Below, one piece after another: positions 16,472 to 26,025 of a DNA stretch of 64,000 bases (positions within the stretch are counted from its first letter, which is position 1; each line of letters begins with the position of its first letter). Location: positions 62,001 to 126,000 of the forward strand of contig NZ_WHNP01000004.1 of the NCBI RefSeq assembly GCF_009362735.1. Direction: 5' to 3'. The notes under the pieces were generated by a model, which worked only from the letters and a program-made list of their open reading frames with translations, was not told the origin of the DNA and did no database searches. Source of the stretch: Paraburkholderia franconis. Its GTDB lineage: Bacteria; Pseudomonadota; Gammaproteobacteria; Burkholderiales; Burkholderiaceae. The position numbers and the translations under genes were made by a program.

Positions 16472-18376
16472 CTACCACCAGACGCCAAGCGCTCGTATTC
16501 CGGCCGGCTTCTGAATCAGCATGGCGATCTCAGGCGGAAGCGGCGCAGAAACTGTGTTGATAGCCGAGCTCACAGCGGGTGTCAGCTTGTAGCTTGCATC
16601 GAGCGCGGCCGGTCCGTCGAGGAAGAAGCCATGCATTTCCTGACCGGTATCGCTGCTGAAAGCGCGCAATGTCGTATAGACGGCAGGGTTCACGTTGATT
16701 TGCCCACGTGACCACACGGCGACCCAGGTAGGAGCATTGACCAACGACCGCTGATAGACGTTGTTGTCGGGGGTGGTCTTGAGTTGCGCGGCCGTGTACT
16801 GATGCGAGTAGTCCTCCATACAGATCAGGCAGTTGCCGGAGCCGCCGGTAATGACGTTGTTGTGGACATTGGTCGGCCCTGTGATCCACGTCATGTCAGG
16901 AGGCGTCGCCACGTTCGGACGCAAATCCTTCTGGCTGGATGATGTTGCCGTGGCCCAACGCCGGGTATCCATCACGATGTTGAGATTGCGCTCGCTGGTA
17001 GTCGTGCTGTTCTTTGCAAGCGTGTTGTTCCAGATATCGACGTCACTCGTGTTGATGACCTTGATGCCGCTCCCGCCATTCGAGACGACCAGGTTGTTGA
17101 CGAACTGCGCCGTGTCCGAGATTTCGGTATCAAGGCCATGCCCGGCGTTGCCGATCGAGTCGTTGCTCAATATCTTGATGTCATACGACGATTCATCGAA
17201 CCACAAGCCCGTACCGAGATTTCTGAGGAACACGCTGTCGCTCACGACTACATGGCGTGAATGCGATGTCTTGAAGCCGCCTGCTACGGGCGACATGTTG
17301 AAGTGTTCCTGATTGTTCGCCACCGCGAGCAACCCCTGCATGCGCAGTCCATCAGTCCGGTTTCCGCCAACGCCAAGCAGACCGCTACGTGCGACGGTCA
17401 CGTTCTGCACCGTCGCGTTGGCATTGCCGACGAACAGTCCTGTCGTCGCGTTGTCGAGGACGGCGACGTTCCTGAAGGTCACGCCGGAACCCAGAAGCTG
17501 GACAGCGCCCATATCCGGCACGGACGGTGCGTAACGCCGGACACCGAAGCCCTGGAACGTGCTGCCCGTGCTGTTGTCGGTGATGGCGACCTGGATATCA
17601 CTGGCGCGCACTACGTGTCCCGTCGGATCGGCTCCGAGATAAAGCTTCGCGCCGGTCTCGTCGTAGAAAAAGCTGCCGGGCGTCACCTGGCCGAGTGACG
17701 CAACCTGAGTCTGTGCCACACCATCCACCCACACCTGATCCGGATGCGCTGCCATTGGATAAGCCGGGTTGATAAATTGCCCGCTGCCCGTACCATCGGC
17801 TGCGCCGCGGGTGAAAGTCGGATCATGCGAGAACACATGGTTCCAGCCCGCAGCCCATACGTACTTCGATGCCGAACTGGTACGCGTCCAGGCGCTCACA
17901 ACGGAACTGCCTTCGAGCCATACCGTTTCGCGCGGGTAGGCCTGGATCGTTACCTGCCGGTTCGTCGTGATGCGTTCGTGATAAGAGCCTGCGCGCAGCA
18001 CGATCGTTGCGCCCGCAGAAGCTTTGTTGACGGCCTGCTGTATCGTGGCAAGAGGTGCCGCAAGCGTGCCCGCCGCCGTGTCCGATCCGCTCGGCGAAAC
18101 ATAGATGACGGCGCCTGAAGGCACCGCATATGCGGCCGTTCCGACGCGTACAGAGCCGGCGCCCGTATTACGCACGCCCGTCATGTCGATGAGCGGTTCG
18201 GGATCGGGAGCCGAACTGGCAACCGCTGCCAATGCCGCACTCTTCGCCGTTGCGGCGCTGGCGGCATCGGCGATGTCGGTGCCGCTGTCGCCTCCGCAGC
18301 CAGCGAGACTGAAAACCATTGCGACCGTGACAACGGCCGCCATACCAGCTTTACGACAACACGATTCAAGTATCAT
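16472..18376 (-). CDS. Right-handed beta-helix lipoprotein
   Basis: The protein has 634 residues. A lipoprotein signal ends at VFSLAGC, so it is exported and lipid-anchored. A low-complexity Ala/Ser linker follows. Then comes the start of a parallel beta-helix with YVSPSGSDTAAGT and APLATIQQAVNKASAGATIVLRAGSY, as in DUF1565-type and polysaccharide-active proteins. The body has many repeated coils such as GVTFRNVAVLDNATTGLFVGNAN and VVVSDSVFLRNLGTGLWFDESS. Such folds are used by pectate lyases, alginate epimerases and surface adhesins. No catalytic set is recognisable, so the substrate is unknown. Base composition is less GC-rich than its neighbours, which hints at acquisition. Gene boundaries are secure. 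Confidence 0.85.
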   Translation of the reverse strand: MILESCCRKAGMAAVVTVAMVFSLAGCGGDSGTDIADAASAATAKSAALAAVASSAPDPEPLIDMTGVRNTGAGSVRVGTAAYAVPSGAVIYVSPSGSDTAAGTLAAPLATIQQAVNKASAGATIVLRAGSYHERITTNRQVTIQAYPRETVWLEGSSVVSAWTRTSSASKYVWAAGWNHVFSHDPTFTRGAADGTGSGQFINPAYPMAAHPDQVWVDGVAQTQVASLGQVTPGSFFYDETGAKLYLGADPTGHVVRASDIQVAITDNSTGSTFQGFGVRRYAPSVPDMGAVQLLGSGVTFRNVAVLDNATTGLFVGNANATVQNVTVARSGLLGVGGNRTDGLRMQGLLAVANNQEHFNMSPVAGGFKTSHSRHVVVSDSVFLRNLGTGLWFDESSYDIKILSNDSIGNAGHGLDTEISDTAQFVNNLVVSNGGSGIKVINTSDVDIWNNTLAKNSTTTSERNLNIVMDTRRWATATSSSQKDLRPNVATPPDMTWITGPTNVHNNVITGGSGNCLICMEDYSHQYTAAQLKTTPDNNVYQRSLVNAPTWVAVWSRGQINVNPAVYTTLRAFSSDTGQEMHGFFLDGPAALDASYKLTPAVSSAINTVSAPLPPEIAMLIQKPAGIRALGVWW

Positions 18377-18719
18377 GATTTTTCGTTCCTTTCCGATTGG
18401 GGCAGAAATTTAGTTCGGCATACTGAATGACAGGTTGCTGCGATTCGGGATTGTGAGCGTGAATCCATTTGAAGTCTGTAGTACGGCTCTGTCATCCAGC
18501 CGTATGCGACGTGTACGAACTAGACCCTGCGATTCGCGGATCGCGTTGTGGTGGGCGGTCGTCAGCAACGGCTTTCCCCATCCCCCGAAATCGGCTAGTC
18601 TGAGTGTCCCCGACACACCCTCGTCGGCAGCCGTGACATCGTCTTGCAAAGCGTCAGCTAATTGTCACGTCGACTCCGTCACCGGTCCTTAATGCGTAAC
18701 TTTCGTAGGAGAGCGTTCC

Positions 18720-19109
18720 ATGGACGTACAGCAACTCGTTTCCGAATTTCTTGCGTCTGAGCATGGCAATCAGGCCGCGCAGGCTCTCGCGGAGCAGGGC
18801 GTGAGTCCCGCCGATGCGCAGCAGATGCTGGGTCAGGTGGCCGAGACGGCGCATGCGCATGTCGAAGAGCAGAGCGCCGGTCTGATGGGGGAGCATCCGG
18901 GCAAGAGCTTCTTTGCGGCATTCGCGGCCGGCCTCGTCAGAGGCGATGGTTTTTTCAAGTCGATCGAGGAAGGCGGCGAAGGCATCCTGACTGGCCGCGT
19001 CGCGGAGTCGCTCGCGCAGAGGATGGGAATCGATCCGGCTGTCGCGTCGACGGTCGCGGCTGCCGCGACGCCGTACGTGGTCGCGTTCCTGAAGGAAAAA
19101 CTCGGCTGA
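18720..19109 (+). CDS. Small helical protein of unknown function
   Basis: This 129-residue protein begins MDVQQLVSEFLASEHG. It has no signal peptide. The composition is rich in Ala, Gly and Glu, with predicted helices and a pattern (VSPADAQQMLGQ, SLAQRMGIDPAVASTVA) that recalls small repeat proteins of the DUF937/YidB type. I cannot assign it firmly. A purine-rich site TAGGAGAG precedes the ATG. It stands alone between the beta-helix gene (divergent) and another short gene. Confidence 0.65.
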   Translation: MDVQQLVSEFLASEHGNQAAQALAEQGVSPADAQQMLGQVAETAHAHVEEQSAGLMGEHPGKSFFAAFAAGLVRGDGFFKSIEEGGEGILTGRVAESLAQRMGIDPAVASTVAAAATPYVVAFLKEKLG

Positions 19110-19358
19110 GATGATTGTGCAAACCATCCGCAATCAGTGACCGGGGCCGCGAGTTGAACCGCGCGGTGGGCGGGGATGCTCACCGCAATCCGCAGCAATG
19201 CGCAACGGGGGATTTGCCGAGGTATCGTTTTCGCAACACGTGCGATAAGACACACAAGTGCCTATCTTATTTTTGATAGCCTAGAGCCGTGGTGAACAGG
19301 AACAGTGCGCGCGCGTTTCATGCCGCAAAAGCACAACTGCGAAGAGGAGGGCTCCACG

Positions 19359-19634
19359 ATGCTGCAATGGCTGATCCGCTGGGCGTCACATCACTCTGCT
19401 GCCCCTGAAAGACAGGCCGAACGTGCGCTGCATGACCTTCGGATGGAACTCTACCAGGCCGAGCAACGTGTCCTCGACGCGCAGATGCAGGCGGACTATT
19501 ACCGCTCGCGTATCGCGTTCTGCGAGGAAGTGCAGAAGAAAGGCATCGAACAGGTCTCTGACGACCGGCGCGGGCACCAGGAAGTACCGCCGTCGTTGCG
19601 GCCTGCGGGGTTGAAACTCACGGCGGCGCAGTAG
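19359..19634 (+). CDS. Small coiled-coil protein of unknown function
   Basis: The protein has 91 residues. The ATG at 19359 is preferred over one at 19305, because GAGGAGGG stands just upstream of it. The sequence MLQWLIRWASHHSAAPERQ is followed by a heptad-like amphipathic stretch (ERALHDLRMELYQAEQRVLDAQ and onward), consistent with a short coiled coil. Nothing catalytic is visible. The following gap holds a tiny membrane-protein gene on the other strand. Confidence 0.6.
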   Translation: MLQWLIRWASHHSAAPERQAERALHDLRMELYQAEQRVLDAQMQADYYRSRIAFCEEVQKKGIEQVSDDRRGHQEVPPSLRPAGLKLTAAQ

Positions 19635-19708
19635 CGCGTGCAGTGCGCGGAACGAAGATCGCGGTCGGTTGCGGCGCGTAGCTCTGCGGCCGGTCCGCGG
19701 TTCGCCCG

Positions 19709-19759
19709 CGGTTGGACAACCCATCGACGATTCATCGATAACCTGTCGACATCCAACCG
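19709..19759. other. Inverted repeat after the 33-residue membrane-protein gene
   Basis: The arms CGGTTGGA (19709-19716) and TCCAACCG (19752-19759) are complementary, and ATCGA/TCGAT pairing is possible in the loop. It lies 1 bp past the stop of the leftward small gene and may serve as its transcript end, although it lacks a T-run. Confidence 0.35.
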
Positions 19760-19760
19760 T

Positions 19761-19862
19761 TCAGACGACGCCGCTGAACGAGACCGCAAGCGCAAGTCCG
19801 ATATTGACGGCAGTGAGGATGATCCAGCCGGCGAATACGAGCGCAGGTCCGAAACGAGACAT
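19761..19862 (-). CDS. 33-residue single-pass membrane protein
   Basis: A short leftward frame encodes MSRFGPALVFAGWIILTAVN and then a hydrophobic tail of 13 residues (IGLALAVSFSGVV). It is a polar N-terminus followed by one membrane helix with a small break. GGAG lies six bases before the ATG. It is too short for normal gene calling but has the features of a real small membrane protein. Function is unknown. The downstream inverted repeat at 19709-19759 is consistent with a monocistronic transcript. Confidence 0.5.
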   Translation of the reverse strand: MSRFGPALVFAGWIILTAVNIGLALAVSFSGVV

Positions 19863-20031
19863 GATGTTCTCCACTCACGGCTTCGACGGCTCTTCAACCG
19901 AGTCGGTCGACCGCGTTACCATGTCCGAATCGTAGACCTCGAGTCGCTGCTTCAGTAGAGGCACATCGCAACACTCACCGTTTCCGTAGCGGCATCAATT
20001 GCAGAGACGATCGCCACGGCACGGACGGCTT

Positions 20032-21060
20032 TCATGCCTGATGCTCGCGCTCAGGACATTCCGTATAAAAATCTTCGAAGCAAAGCAGATTGAGCGCCCG
20101 GATCTGCTCGGTCATGAAATCAACGAACACGCGGATGCGTGATGGCAGATGCTGTCGGCAGAGGTAGCAGATGTAGTGGCCGCGATCGTCCGGCACATGC
20201 CGCTTCAAAGCCATCACGAGTTCGTGCCGCGCGATGTGATCGCATATCTGGTAGCCGGGCATTTGCGCGATGCCATGTCCGTCGAGGACCGCGCGCAATA
20301 CCAGGTCCACGTCATTGAAAGTCAGTCTGGCCGTCGGCAGAAACTTTCGCATAAGGCCGTCGACCTTGAATTCCCATTCGAACACGCGCCCGCTGGAGAA
20401 GCGAAAGTTGATGCACTCATGCTGGCCCAGTTCTTCGAGCGTCGACGGCAGCCCCCGCTTTTCGGCGTAGAGAGGGGACGCGCAGAGCACCATCTGCATC
20501 GGAATCAGCTGTTTCGCGATGATGCTGGAGTCCTCGATGCGCCCGTCGCGAAACGCGACATCGATCTGTTCGGCGGCGAAATCCGTAGGCCGGTCATCGA
20601 GAAGCAGATCGACTGCGATATCCGGGTAGGCTTCGGTGAACGTGGAAATCAGCGGCGCAACCACCTTGCGCCCGAATCCCACCGTCGAGCTGATGCGAAG
20701 CAAGCCGCGCGGCGGGCCGTGGCGAAGATCCAGCATGTCGTTCATCGCCTCGACGATATGGGTCACGCCCCGGTTGCAGTTCTCGAAGAACCGCTCGCCC
20801 TCGCGCGTCAGATGGGTCGTTCGCGTCGTCCGCAGAAAGAGGCGCGTGCTGAGTTGCGTTTCGAGCTTCTGGACATTGCGGCTGACGGCGGAGCGCCCGA
20901 TCCCCAATCGCTCGCCCGCCTTGGCGAAGCTTCCTTCCGTGGCGACGGCCATGAACGAGATGATGCCCGCGTAGCTCGTCGCAAAACAGGTCGACAAGGC
21001 GTCAGCGGGATTGGGCAGGCCAACGCGAAAACCATGCTGCGGTATATCCGGTTGATCCAT
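20032..21060 (-). CDS. LysR-family transcriptional regulator
   Basis: This 342-residue LTTR has an N-terminal winged helix (FMAVATEGSFAKAGERLGIGRSAVSRNVQKLE, RLFLRTTRTTHLTREGE) at about residues 35-95, then a two-lobed effector domain. The ATG at 21060 (MDQPDIPQHGF) has GGAG upstream and is preferred to 21192, which would add a basic non-coding-like stretch. It is divergent from the OsmC-type gene across 449 bp. That layout allows it to control the OsmC gene, but no LysR box could be fixed. Ligand unknown. Confidence 0.87.
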   Translation of the reverse strand: MDQPDIPQHGFRVGLPNPADALSTCFATSYAGIISFMAVATEGSFAKAGERLGIGRSAVSRNVQKLETQLSTRLFLRTTRTTHLTREGERFFENCNRGVTHIVEAMNDMLDLRHGPPRGLLRISSTVGFGRKVVAPLISTFTEAYPDIAVDLLLDDRPTDFAAEQIDVAFRDGRIEDSSIIAKQLIPMQMVLCASPLYAEKRGLPSTLEELGQHECINFRFSSGRVFEWEFKVDGLMRKFLPTARLTFNDVDLVLRAVLDGHGIAQMPGYQICDHIARHELVMALKRHVPDDRGHYICYLCRQHLPSRIRVFVDFMTEQIRALNLLCFEDFYTECPEREHQA

Positions 21061-21509
21061 TGAGGGCTCCGACTGTGGGCACCGGCATCGCTGAGCCGTC
21101 GGGGGTGCCTGTTTGTATTTGGGTATCGGGAGTTTTCGCGCAGCCGCAGCAATTCGGCGCGGCTTTCGGCTGGCTTTCGTAGTGTAGGACACGTTGAAGA
21201 GATGCGGTACAGCGTTCTGGCGGCCGTCTTGTCGATTGACGCCGCACGGGAAACACCGTGAGGCCGTGGAGGGCTCTACCGCCTCGGTCCGCGCTCGCCT
21301 AGCATGTTGGTTGCGCCGTCAGGACACCTTGTTCCGCAACGGACGCGTCCAGGCGAAAAACATGCAGAAGGCCGACGCCAGCTATACGATCGTTCGTTTT
21401 GCTCAAATCGACGAAGGCGGGCGCGGATTCGCCGATACCGGGGCAGAAGCCAATCCGGTACGCTTGTCTGCTGAAAATCAGAGCGCTTGTCGCCGAGCCA
21501 GGGGGCAAC
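21061..21509. other. Intergenic region, LysR to OsmC
   Basis: The divergent gap holds no frame with a convincing start and codon pattern. I see no clear terminator or operator in it. The OsmC transcript and the LysR transcript must both start here. Confidence 0.5.
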
Positions 21510-22022
21510 ATGGACAACGAAAAAGACAACGAGGAACTGCAGGCTCCTCCGCTTTCGCTGCTCGACCGGTATCGGGGCCGGGATTTCGCGCCGCTGTACA
21601 CGACGACCGTCACGGTTTCCGGCGGCGAGACGGGACACGGCCGCGCATCCGGCGTGGCCCGTTCGGATGACGGGAATCTCGTCGTGGATCTGCGGCTGCC
21701 GACGGAACTCGGCGGCCCCGGCAACGGAACGAATCCCGAGCAGCTATTCGCAGCAGGCTTTGCCGCGTGCTTTCATGGCGCGCTGAATCTGCTCGGAAAG
21801 CGCGCGAAGCTGGAGCTGGACGATACGGCCGTCGAGGTGCAGGTCGCGTTCGGCCGCGATCCGATGGACGGCGGCTACGCATTGGTCATCGATGTCCGCG
21901 TGCGGATGCCGGGCGTCGAGCGGGCCGTGGCGGAAGAGATGGTGCGAAATGCCGAGCGCCTGTGTCCCTACGCGAAGATGGCCCGCCAGGGAACCGTCAA
22001 TGTCGTGGCCGTCATCGACTGA
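21510..22022 (+). CDS. OsmC/Ohr-family peroxide-resistance protein
   Basis: The protein has 170 residues. The start chosen is the ATG at 21510 (MDNEKDNEELQ) with GGGGG upstream; longer readings add an unlikely leader. The Ohr-like core is seen as YTTTVTVSGGETGHGRASG, then NPEQLFAAGFAACFHGAL, which holds the first catalytic Cys. The second Cys is in NAERLCPYAKMARQG. Two Cys spaced in this way reduce organic hydroperoxides with dihydrolipoyl or thiol donors. The N-terminus of about 30 residues is longer than in standard Ohr. No OhrR repressor is next to it. Confidence 0.87.
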   Translation: MDNEKDNEELQAPPLSLLDRYRGRDFAPLYTTTVTVSGGETGHGRASGVARSDDGNLVVDLRLPTELGGPGNGTNPEQLFAAGFAACFHGALNLLGKRAKLELDDTAVEVQVAFGRDPMDGGYALVIDVRVRMPGVERAVAEEMVRNAERLCPYAKMARQGTVNVVAVID

Positions 22023-22064
22023 CGCGGGATGCCTATTCGCGCGCGAGCGCGCGGCGTTTCAGGG

Positions 22065-23051
22065 TTATGACGAGGCCCTCGAAGGCGCCATAGTCTGATC
22101 GCCATCGCGTTGCAGCACCGCCTCGCCGTGTTCGACGTAGGCCCGCAGCAGATGATGCGCGATCGCAAACGGCTTCGGCGCGGACAGTCCGTTCGCATGC
22201 GTGCCCGCCAGCATCGCGGCGACTTCCGCGCGCGTGAACCAGCGCGCGTCTTCGAGCTCCGCCTCGTCGATGACGATCTCCGTGTCGGCGGCCCGCGCAA
22301 AGCAGCCGATCATCATCGACGAAGGAAACGGCCACGGCTGCGACGCGAAGTAGACGACCTGCGCGCACGTCACGTGGGCTTCCTCCAGCACTTCGCGGCG
22401 CACGGCATCTTCGACGGTTTCGCCCGGCTCGACGAAACCCGCGAGTGCCGAATACATGCCCGGCGCAAACTGGCGCTGGCGTCCGAGCAGGCACCGCTCG
22501 CCGTCGACCGCCAGCATGATCACGACGGGATCGACGCGCGGAAAGTGACGCGTCCCGCATGCGTCGCATACACGCTGCCAGCCTGCCGCCGCCGAACGGC
22601 TGGCCGCGCCACAGTTCGCGCAGAAGCTGTGGCGGCGATGCCAGTCGAGCATCGACTTCGCCTGGCCCAGCATGCCGACCAGCTCAGGCGCAACGAGGCC
22701 CCGCATCGCGATCGAGCGCAGATCGATACGCTCGTGCAGCACGCCTTGCGTCTGCCCTTCACCGGGCTCCAGGCCGAGCGTGAAGCCGAGCGCGAAGCGG
22801 CCGCTGCCGTCGTCGTGCTGCCCCAGAAACACGCTTTGCAGCGGCTCGCCGAATGCAGCCACTTCACCGGCGAGAAACCACGCATCCTGTTCGTCGCCGC
22901 GCTTGAGCAAGGGGACGTCGCCATCGAAGACGAAAAAGCGCGCGGCGGGATCGCTGCGCAGGCGTTCGATGAAGGCGTCGTCGTCGCGCTTGTCGGAGCG
23001 GCGGTCGAGCGGGTTCAGGTTGAAGCCGATGGAAGCGGAAGGGGCGGTCAT
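22065..23051 (-). CDS. nudC: NAD(+) diphosphatase / NUDIX RNA-decapping hydrolase NudC
   Basis: This 328-residue protein has an N-terminal NUDIX-like domain, a four-Cys zinc ribbon (FCANCGAAS, then VCDACGT), and a C-terminal Nudix box beginning GFVEPGETVEDAVRREV and ending EEA. The NudC signature SQPWPFPSSMM follows. The enzyme hydrolyses NADH and removes NAD caps from RNA 5' ends. The start MTAPSASIGFN at 23051 is chosen, and an ATG at 23096 is possible. Neither has a strong ribosome binding site. It lies 85 bp downstream of the SulP gene on the same strand. Confidence 0.87.
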   Translation of the reverse strand: MTAPSASIGFNLNPLDRRSDKRDDDAFIERLRSDPAARFFVFDGDVPLLKRGDEQDAWFLAGEVAAFGEPLQSVFLGQHDDGSGRFALGFTLGLEPGEGQTQGVLHERIDLRSIAMRGLVAPELVGMLGQAKSMLDWHRRHSFCANCGAASRSAAAGWQRVCDACGTRHFPRVDPVVIMLAVDGERCLLGRQRQFAPGMYSALAGFVEPGETVEDAVRREVLEEAHVTCAQVVYFASQPWPFPSSMMIGCFARAADTEIVIDEAELEDARWFTRAEVAAMLAGTHANGLSAPKPFAIAHHLLRAYVEHGEAVLQRDGDQTMAPSRASS

Positions 23052-23136
23052 CGCATTGACGTGTGAAGAGGACGGTTCGCAAGTATGGCACGGCATGTCG
23101 TACTTTTCTGCGGCGCATGTCCGCGCGGCGCAACCC

Positions 23137-24855
23137 TTACAGCACGCCGGGCTCGTGCGCCGACGGACTCCCGACGCCCGCCGCCGCGAGCGCCTCGTGC
23201 AGCGTTTCGAATATGTTCGAATTGCCGATCGTCTGCGTGATGCCGTGCCGGTCCATATCGGAGCGCAGATAGCGGTTCACCCGTCCGAACAGCACGCCGA
23301 TCCGCCGCTCGTGCAGGTTGTCGATCAGATCGTTCAACGTGCGCGCGGCGGAATAGTCGAGATCGGTGATCGCGCCCGCATCGACGACGAACCAGTGCAG
23401 CGGACCCGGCGCCGCGTCGATCAGCCGCGAGACTTCGGCAGTGAAGAAGTGATCGTTCGCGAAGAACAAATCCGAGCCGAAGCGGTACACGATCAGCCCG
23501 GGCGCCGTCATCGTTCCCGGCTGCGCGGGCACGGGCAGCCAGCGTCCCGTCGAGGGCGCGGGCTCCAGCACCATCGTATGCGGACGGTAGCTGTGCCGCA
23601 CGTGCCGCATCAGCGACAGCGCAACGGCGAGCAGAATGCCGTGCTCGACGCCCACCATCACGACGGCGGCCGCCGTGACGAGCGCCAGCGTGAACTCGCC
23701 GGGACTCTCGCTGCGGATCGCTATCAGGCTTTGCACGTTGATCATGCCGATCGCGATCGTGAACACGATGCCCGCCAGCACACAGTGCGGCAGATATTGC
23801 AGCCACGTGCTCAGGAACAGCAGCACGACCACGACTACGGCGGCGAACGCGAGTTGCCCGAGCTGGCTGCGCGTGCCGGCGCGTTCGGCCATCGCGGTCT
23901 GCGTCGGGCTGCCGTTGACGACGAACGTGCCGCTGAACGCAGCGGCTGCGTTCGCGGCGGCCAGCCCGAGGATGTCGGCGTTCGTGTCGACGTCTTCGTG
24001 ATACTGCTGCGCGAACACGCGCGCCGCCGCGGCGCTTTGCGCGATGACCATCACGAAACACGATGCCGCGACGGGCACGAGATCGAGAAACTGCTGCCAC
24101 GTGACGTCCGGAAAGCGCAGCGGCGGCAAGCCGCCCGCAAGCGGCCCCAGCACGGAGATGCCGTGAGACGCGAAGTCGAAGGTCTTGCTTGCCGCGATGC
24201 TGCCGACCACGACGACGAGCGGTATCGGCAAGCGCGGCGACAGCGCCTTCGAGCCGAGGATGGCCGCCACCACCAGTGCCGTGAGCGCCAGCGTCGGCAG
24301 ATGCGCGAGAGCGAGATGGCCGATCACGTACGCGAACTGCGCGAGACTTCGCGACGAAGGATAGGGCACCGTCATGCCGAACATGTCGCCGAGCATCGCA
24401 ATCGACACCTGAATGCCGACGCCCGTCAGAAAGCCGACCAGCACCGTGCGCGACAGGAAGTCGGCGAGAAAGCCGAGCTTGAAGATGCGCGCGAGCAGCA
24501 GCAGCGCTGCGGTGAGCAGCGCGACCGTGCCCGCCAGCGCCACATATTCGGCGCTGCCCATCGGCGCAAGCGCCGATGCGCGGCTCGCGAAGATCGTGGC
24601 CGTGGCCGAGTCGGCCGCCACCACGAGGTGACGCGACGCGCCGAAGAACGCGAACGCGACGAGCGGCACAAAGACGGTGTAAAGCCCCGTCACGGCAGGC
24701 ATCCCGGCGATGCGCGCGTAGCCGAGCACCTGAGGAATGTCCATCGACGCGAGCGATATGCCCGCGAACACATCGCGCAACGCCCGGGTACGGTCGATGG
24801 GCAGCAGGCCTTTCAGAACGCTCAGGCGTGCGGGACTTTCAGTTGTATCGCGCAT
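23137..24855 (-). CDS. SulP-family anion transporter with STAS domain
   Basis: This 572-residue inner-membrane protein has about 12 membrane segments with SulP hallmarks: ASMDIPQVLGYARIAGMPAVTGLY near the start and FVVNGSPTQTAMAERAGTRSQ later. A C-terminal cytoplasmic STAS domain follows (VVDAGAITDLDYSAARTL). The start at 24855 follows AAGGTGT, and an upstream reading to 25014 has no support. SulP proteins carry sulfate, bicarbonate or dicarboxylates. The substrate is not clear here. A link to sulfite or sulfate from sulfonate breakdown is possible but unsupported. Confidence 0.87.
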   Translation of the reverse strand: MRDTTESPARLSVLKGLLPIDRTRALRDVFAGISLASMDIPQVLGYARIAGMPAVTGLYTVFVPLVAFAFFGASRHLVVAADSATATIFASRASALAPMGSAEYVALAGTVALLTAALLLLARIFKLGFLADFLSRTVLVGFLTGVGIQVSIAMLGDMFGMTVPYPSSRSLAQFAYVIGHLALAHLPTLALTALVVAAILGSKALSPRLPIPLVVVVGSIAASKTFDFASHGISVLGPLAGGLPPLRFPDVTWQQFLDLVPVAASCFVMVIAQSAAAARVFAQQYHEDVDTNADILGLAAANAAAAFSGTFVVNGSPTQTAMAERAGTRSQLGQLAFAAVVVVVLLFLSTWLQYLPHCVLAGIVFTIAIGMINVQSLIAIRSESPGEFTLALVTAAAVVMVGVEHGILLAVALSLMRHVRHSYRPHTMVLEPAPSTGRWLPVPAQPGTMTAPGLIVYRFGSDLFFANDHFFTAEVSRLIDAAPGPLHWFVVDAGAITDLDYSAARTLNDLIDNLHERRIGVLFGRVNRYLRSDMDRHGITQTIGNSNIFETLHEALAAAGVGSPSAHEPGVL

Positions 24856-24964
24856 GCTCGACACCTTGTTGTTATAGGGTCCAACCGCGGGCCGCCGGTT
24901 CGACCAACCGCGGGTCCAACGGCCCGAGGCGCGTCGAACGCGTCGCGGGCCTGGTGATCGGCAC

Positions 24965-25822
24965 TCAGGTGCTCGCAACGAGAAACGCCTCGCCCGTCGC
25001 CGGCCGCAGGTCATCCCGTCGATGCGAGAAATAGCGCTCGGTCAGGTCGGCCGTCGATACGTGCCGGGCCTGGCTGAAACCCGCTTCGCGCGCCATCGCC
25101 AGCATCTCGTCGGGGCTGAAGAAGCTGACGAACGGCGTGCCCGCCGCGCGCGCCCGTTCGTACACGGCCTGATGCTGCGCGCGTTCGGCGGCATCGATGA
25201 GTTCGAGCGGCAACAGGAAAGTCATCGCGAGCGTCGAGCCCGGCGCGAGCTTCGCAATCTGACGCAGCGTCGCGAGGTTCGCGTCGCGCGTGAGATACAT
25301 CGACACGCCCGTCGATGCCACCACGGACGGCGCGCCCGCTTCGAAGCCCGCGCCCGACAGGCAGTCCCACCACGACTGGCCCGCTTCGAAGTCAACGGGC
25401 ACGAGCCGTAGCCACGGCGGAATGCCGTAGCCGAGTTCGATCAGGCGCTGCCGCTTCCACGCTTCGGCTCCCGGACGATCCACTTCGAACACCCGCAGCC
25501 GCGACGCGATCTCCGGCTTGCGCTGCGCGAACGTATCGAGCCCCGCGCCGAGAATCACGTATTGCGACACGCCGTGGTTCGCCTCTTGCGTCACCAGGTC
25601 TTCGATGAAACGCGCGCGGGCGACGATCGATGCCCGATAGCCGCGCGTGCCCTGCGGGTCCATGTCGGGGCGGTTGCGCCAGCCTTCGTCGGGCGCGGCG
25701 AGGCGCAAGCCGATCTCGTCGACGAGCACGTGCGGCGGCGCATCGACCTGCACATGCATGGCCCGCCACAACGCGACGCGTACAGCGGTGCTGTCGGCCG
25801 CCACCGTCGGCTTGTCCTGCAT
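24965..25822 (-). CDS. SAM-dependent methyltransferase, leucine carboxyl methyltransferase family
   Basis: This 285-residue protein opens DSTAVRVALWRAMHVQVDAPPH, typical of the LCM/YktD-like group (PF04072 type). The SAM-binding core has YVILGAGLDTFAQRKP, FEVDRPGAEAWKRQRL and VVASTGVSMYLTRDA, with arginine-rich contacts in the substrate region. Related proteins methylate carboxyl or small-molecule targets, and several annotated ones belong to secondary metabolism. No biosynthetic genes are near. It is divergent from the exporter operon starting at 26026 across about 200 bp. Confidence 0.85.
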   Translation of the reverse strand: MQDKPTVAADSTAVRVALWRAMHVQVDAPPHVLVDEIGLRLAAPDEGWRNRPDMDPQGTRGYRASIVARARFIEDLVTQEANHGVSQYVILGAGLDTFAQRKPEIASRLRVFEVDRPGAEAWKRQRLIELGYGIPPWLRLVPVDFEAGQSWWDCLSGAGFEAGAPSVVASTGVSMYLTRDANLATLRQIAKLAPGSTLAMTFLLPLELIDAAERAQHQAVYERARAAGTPFVSFFSPDEMLAMAREAGFSQARHVSTADLTERYFSHRRDDLRPATGEAFLVAST

Positions 25823-26025
25823 GATCTTCTCCCTTCGAATAATCGAATGTCGACGACAAGACTGTAAAGCAATCGCATGCCTGCGGACAAAAGTAGGGAT
25901 GGTGCGCAGCGCTATACTGTGGGCCCGACTACAGGACAGGTAGCCGGCATGGCGGTGCGCCCAATGCGCTCTTCATCACATGAGGCGTCCAGGGTTGCAC
26001 GAGCCATCCGGCGACGACATATAAA

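Noticed and set aside
18410..18649. 79-codon minus-strand frame between the beta-helix gene and 18720
   Set aside because: No ribosome site, family or clear coding pattern; it could be a gene remnant but cannot be supported.
22672..24957. Long plus-strand frame (761 codons) over nudC and the SulP gene
   Set aside because: It lies opposite two well-supported genes, and its translation is low-complexity Arg, His and Asp-rich, as expected from the antisense of GC-rich coding DNA.
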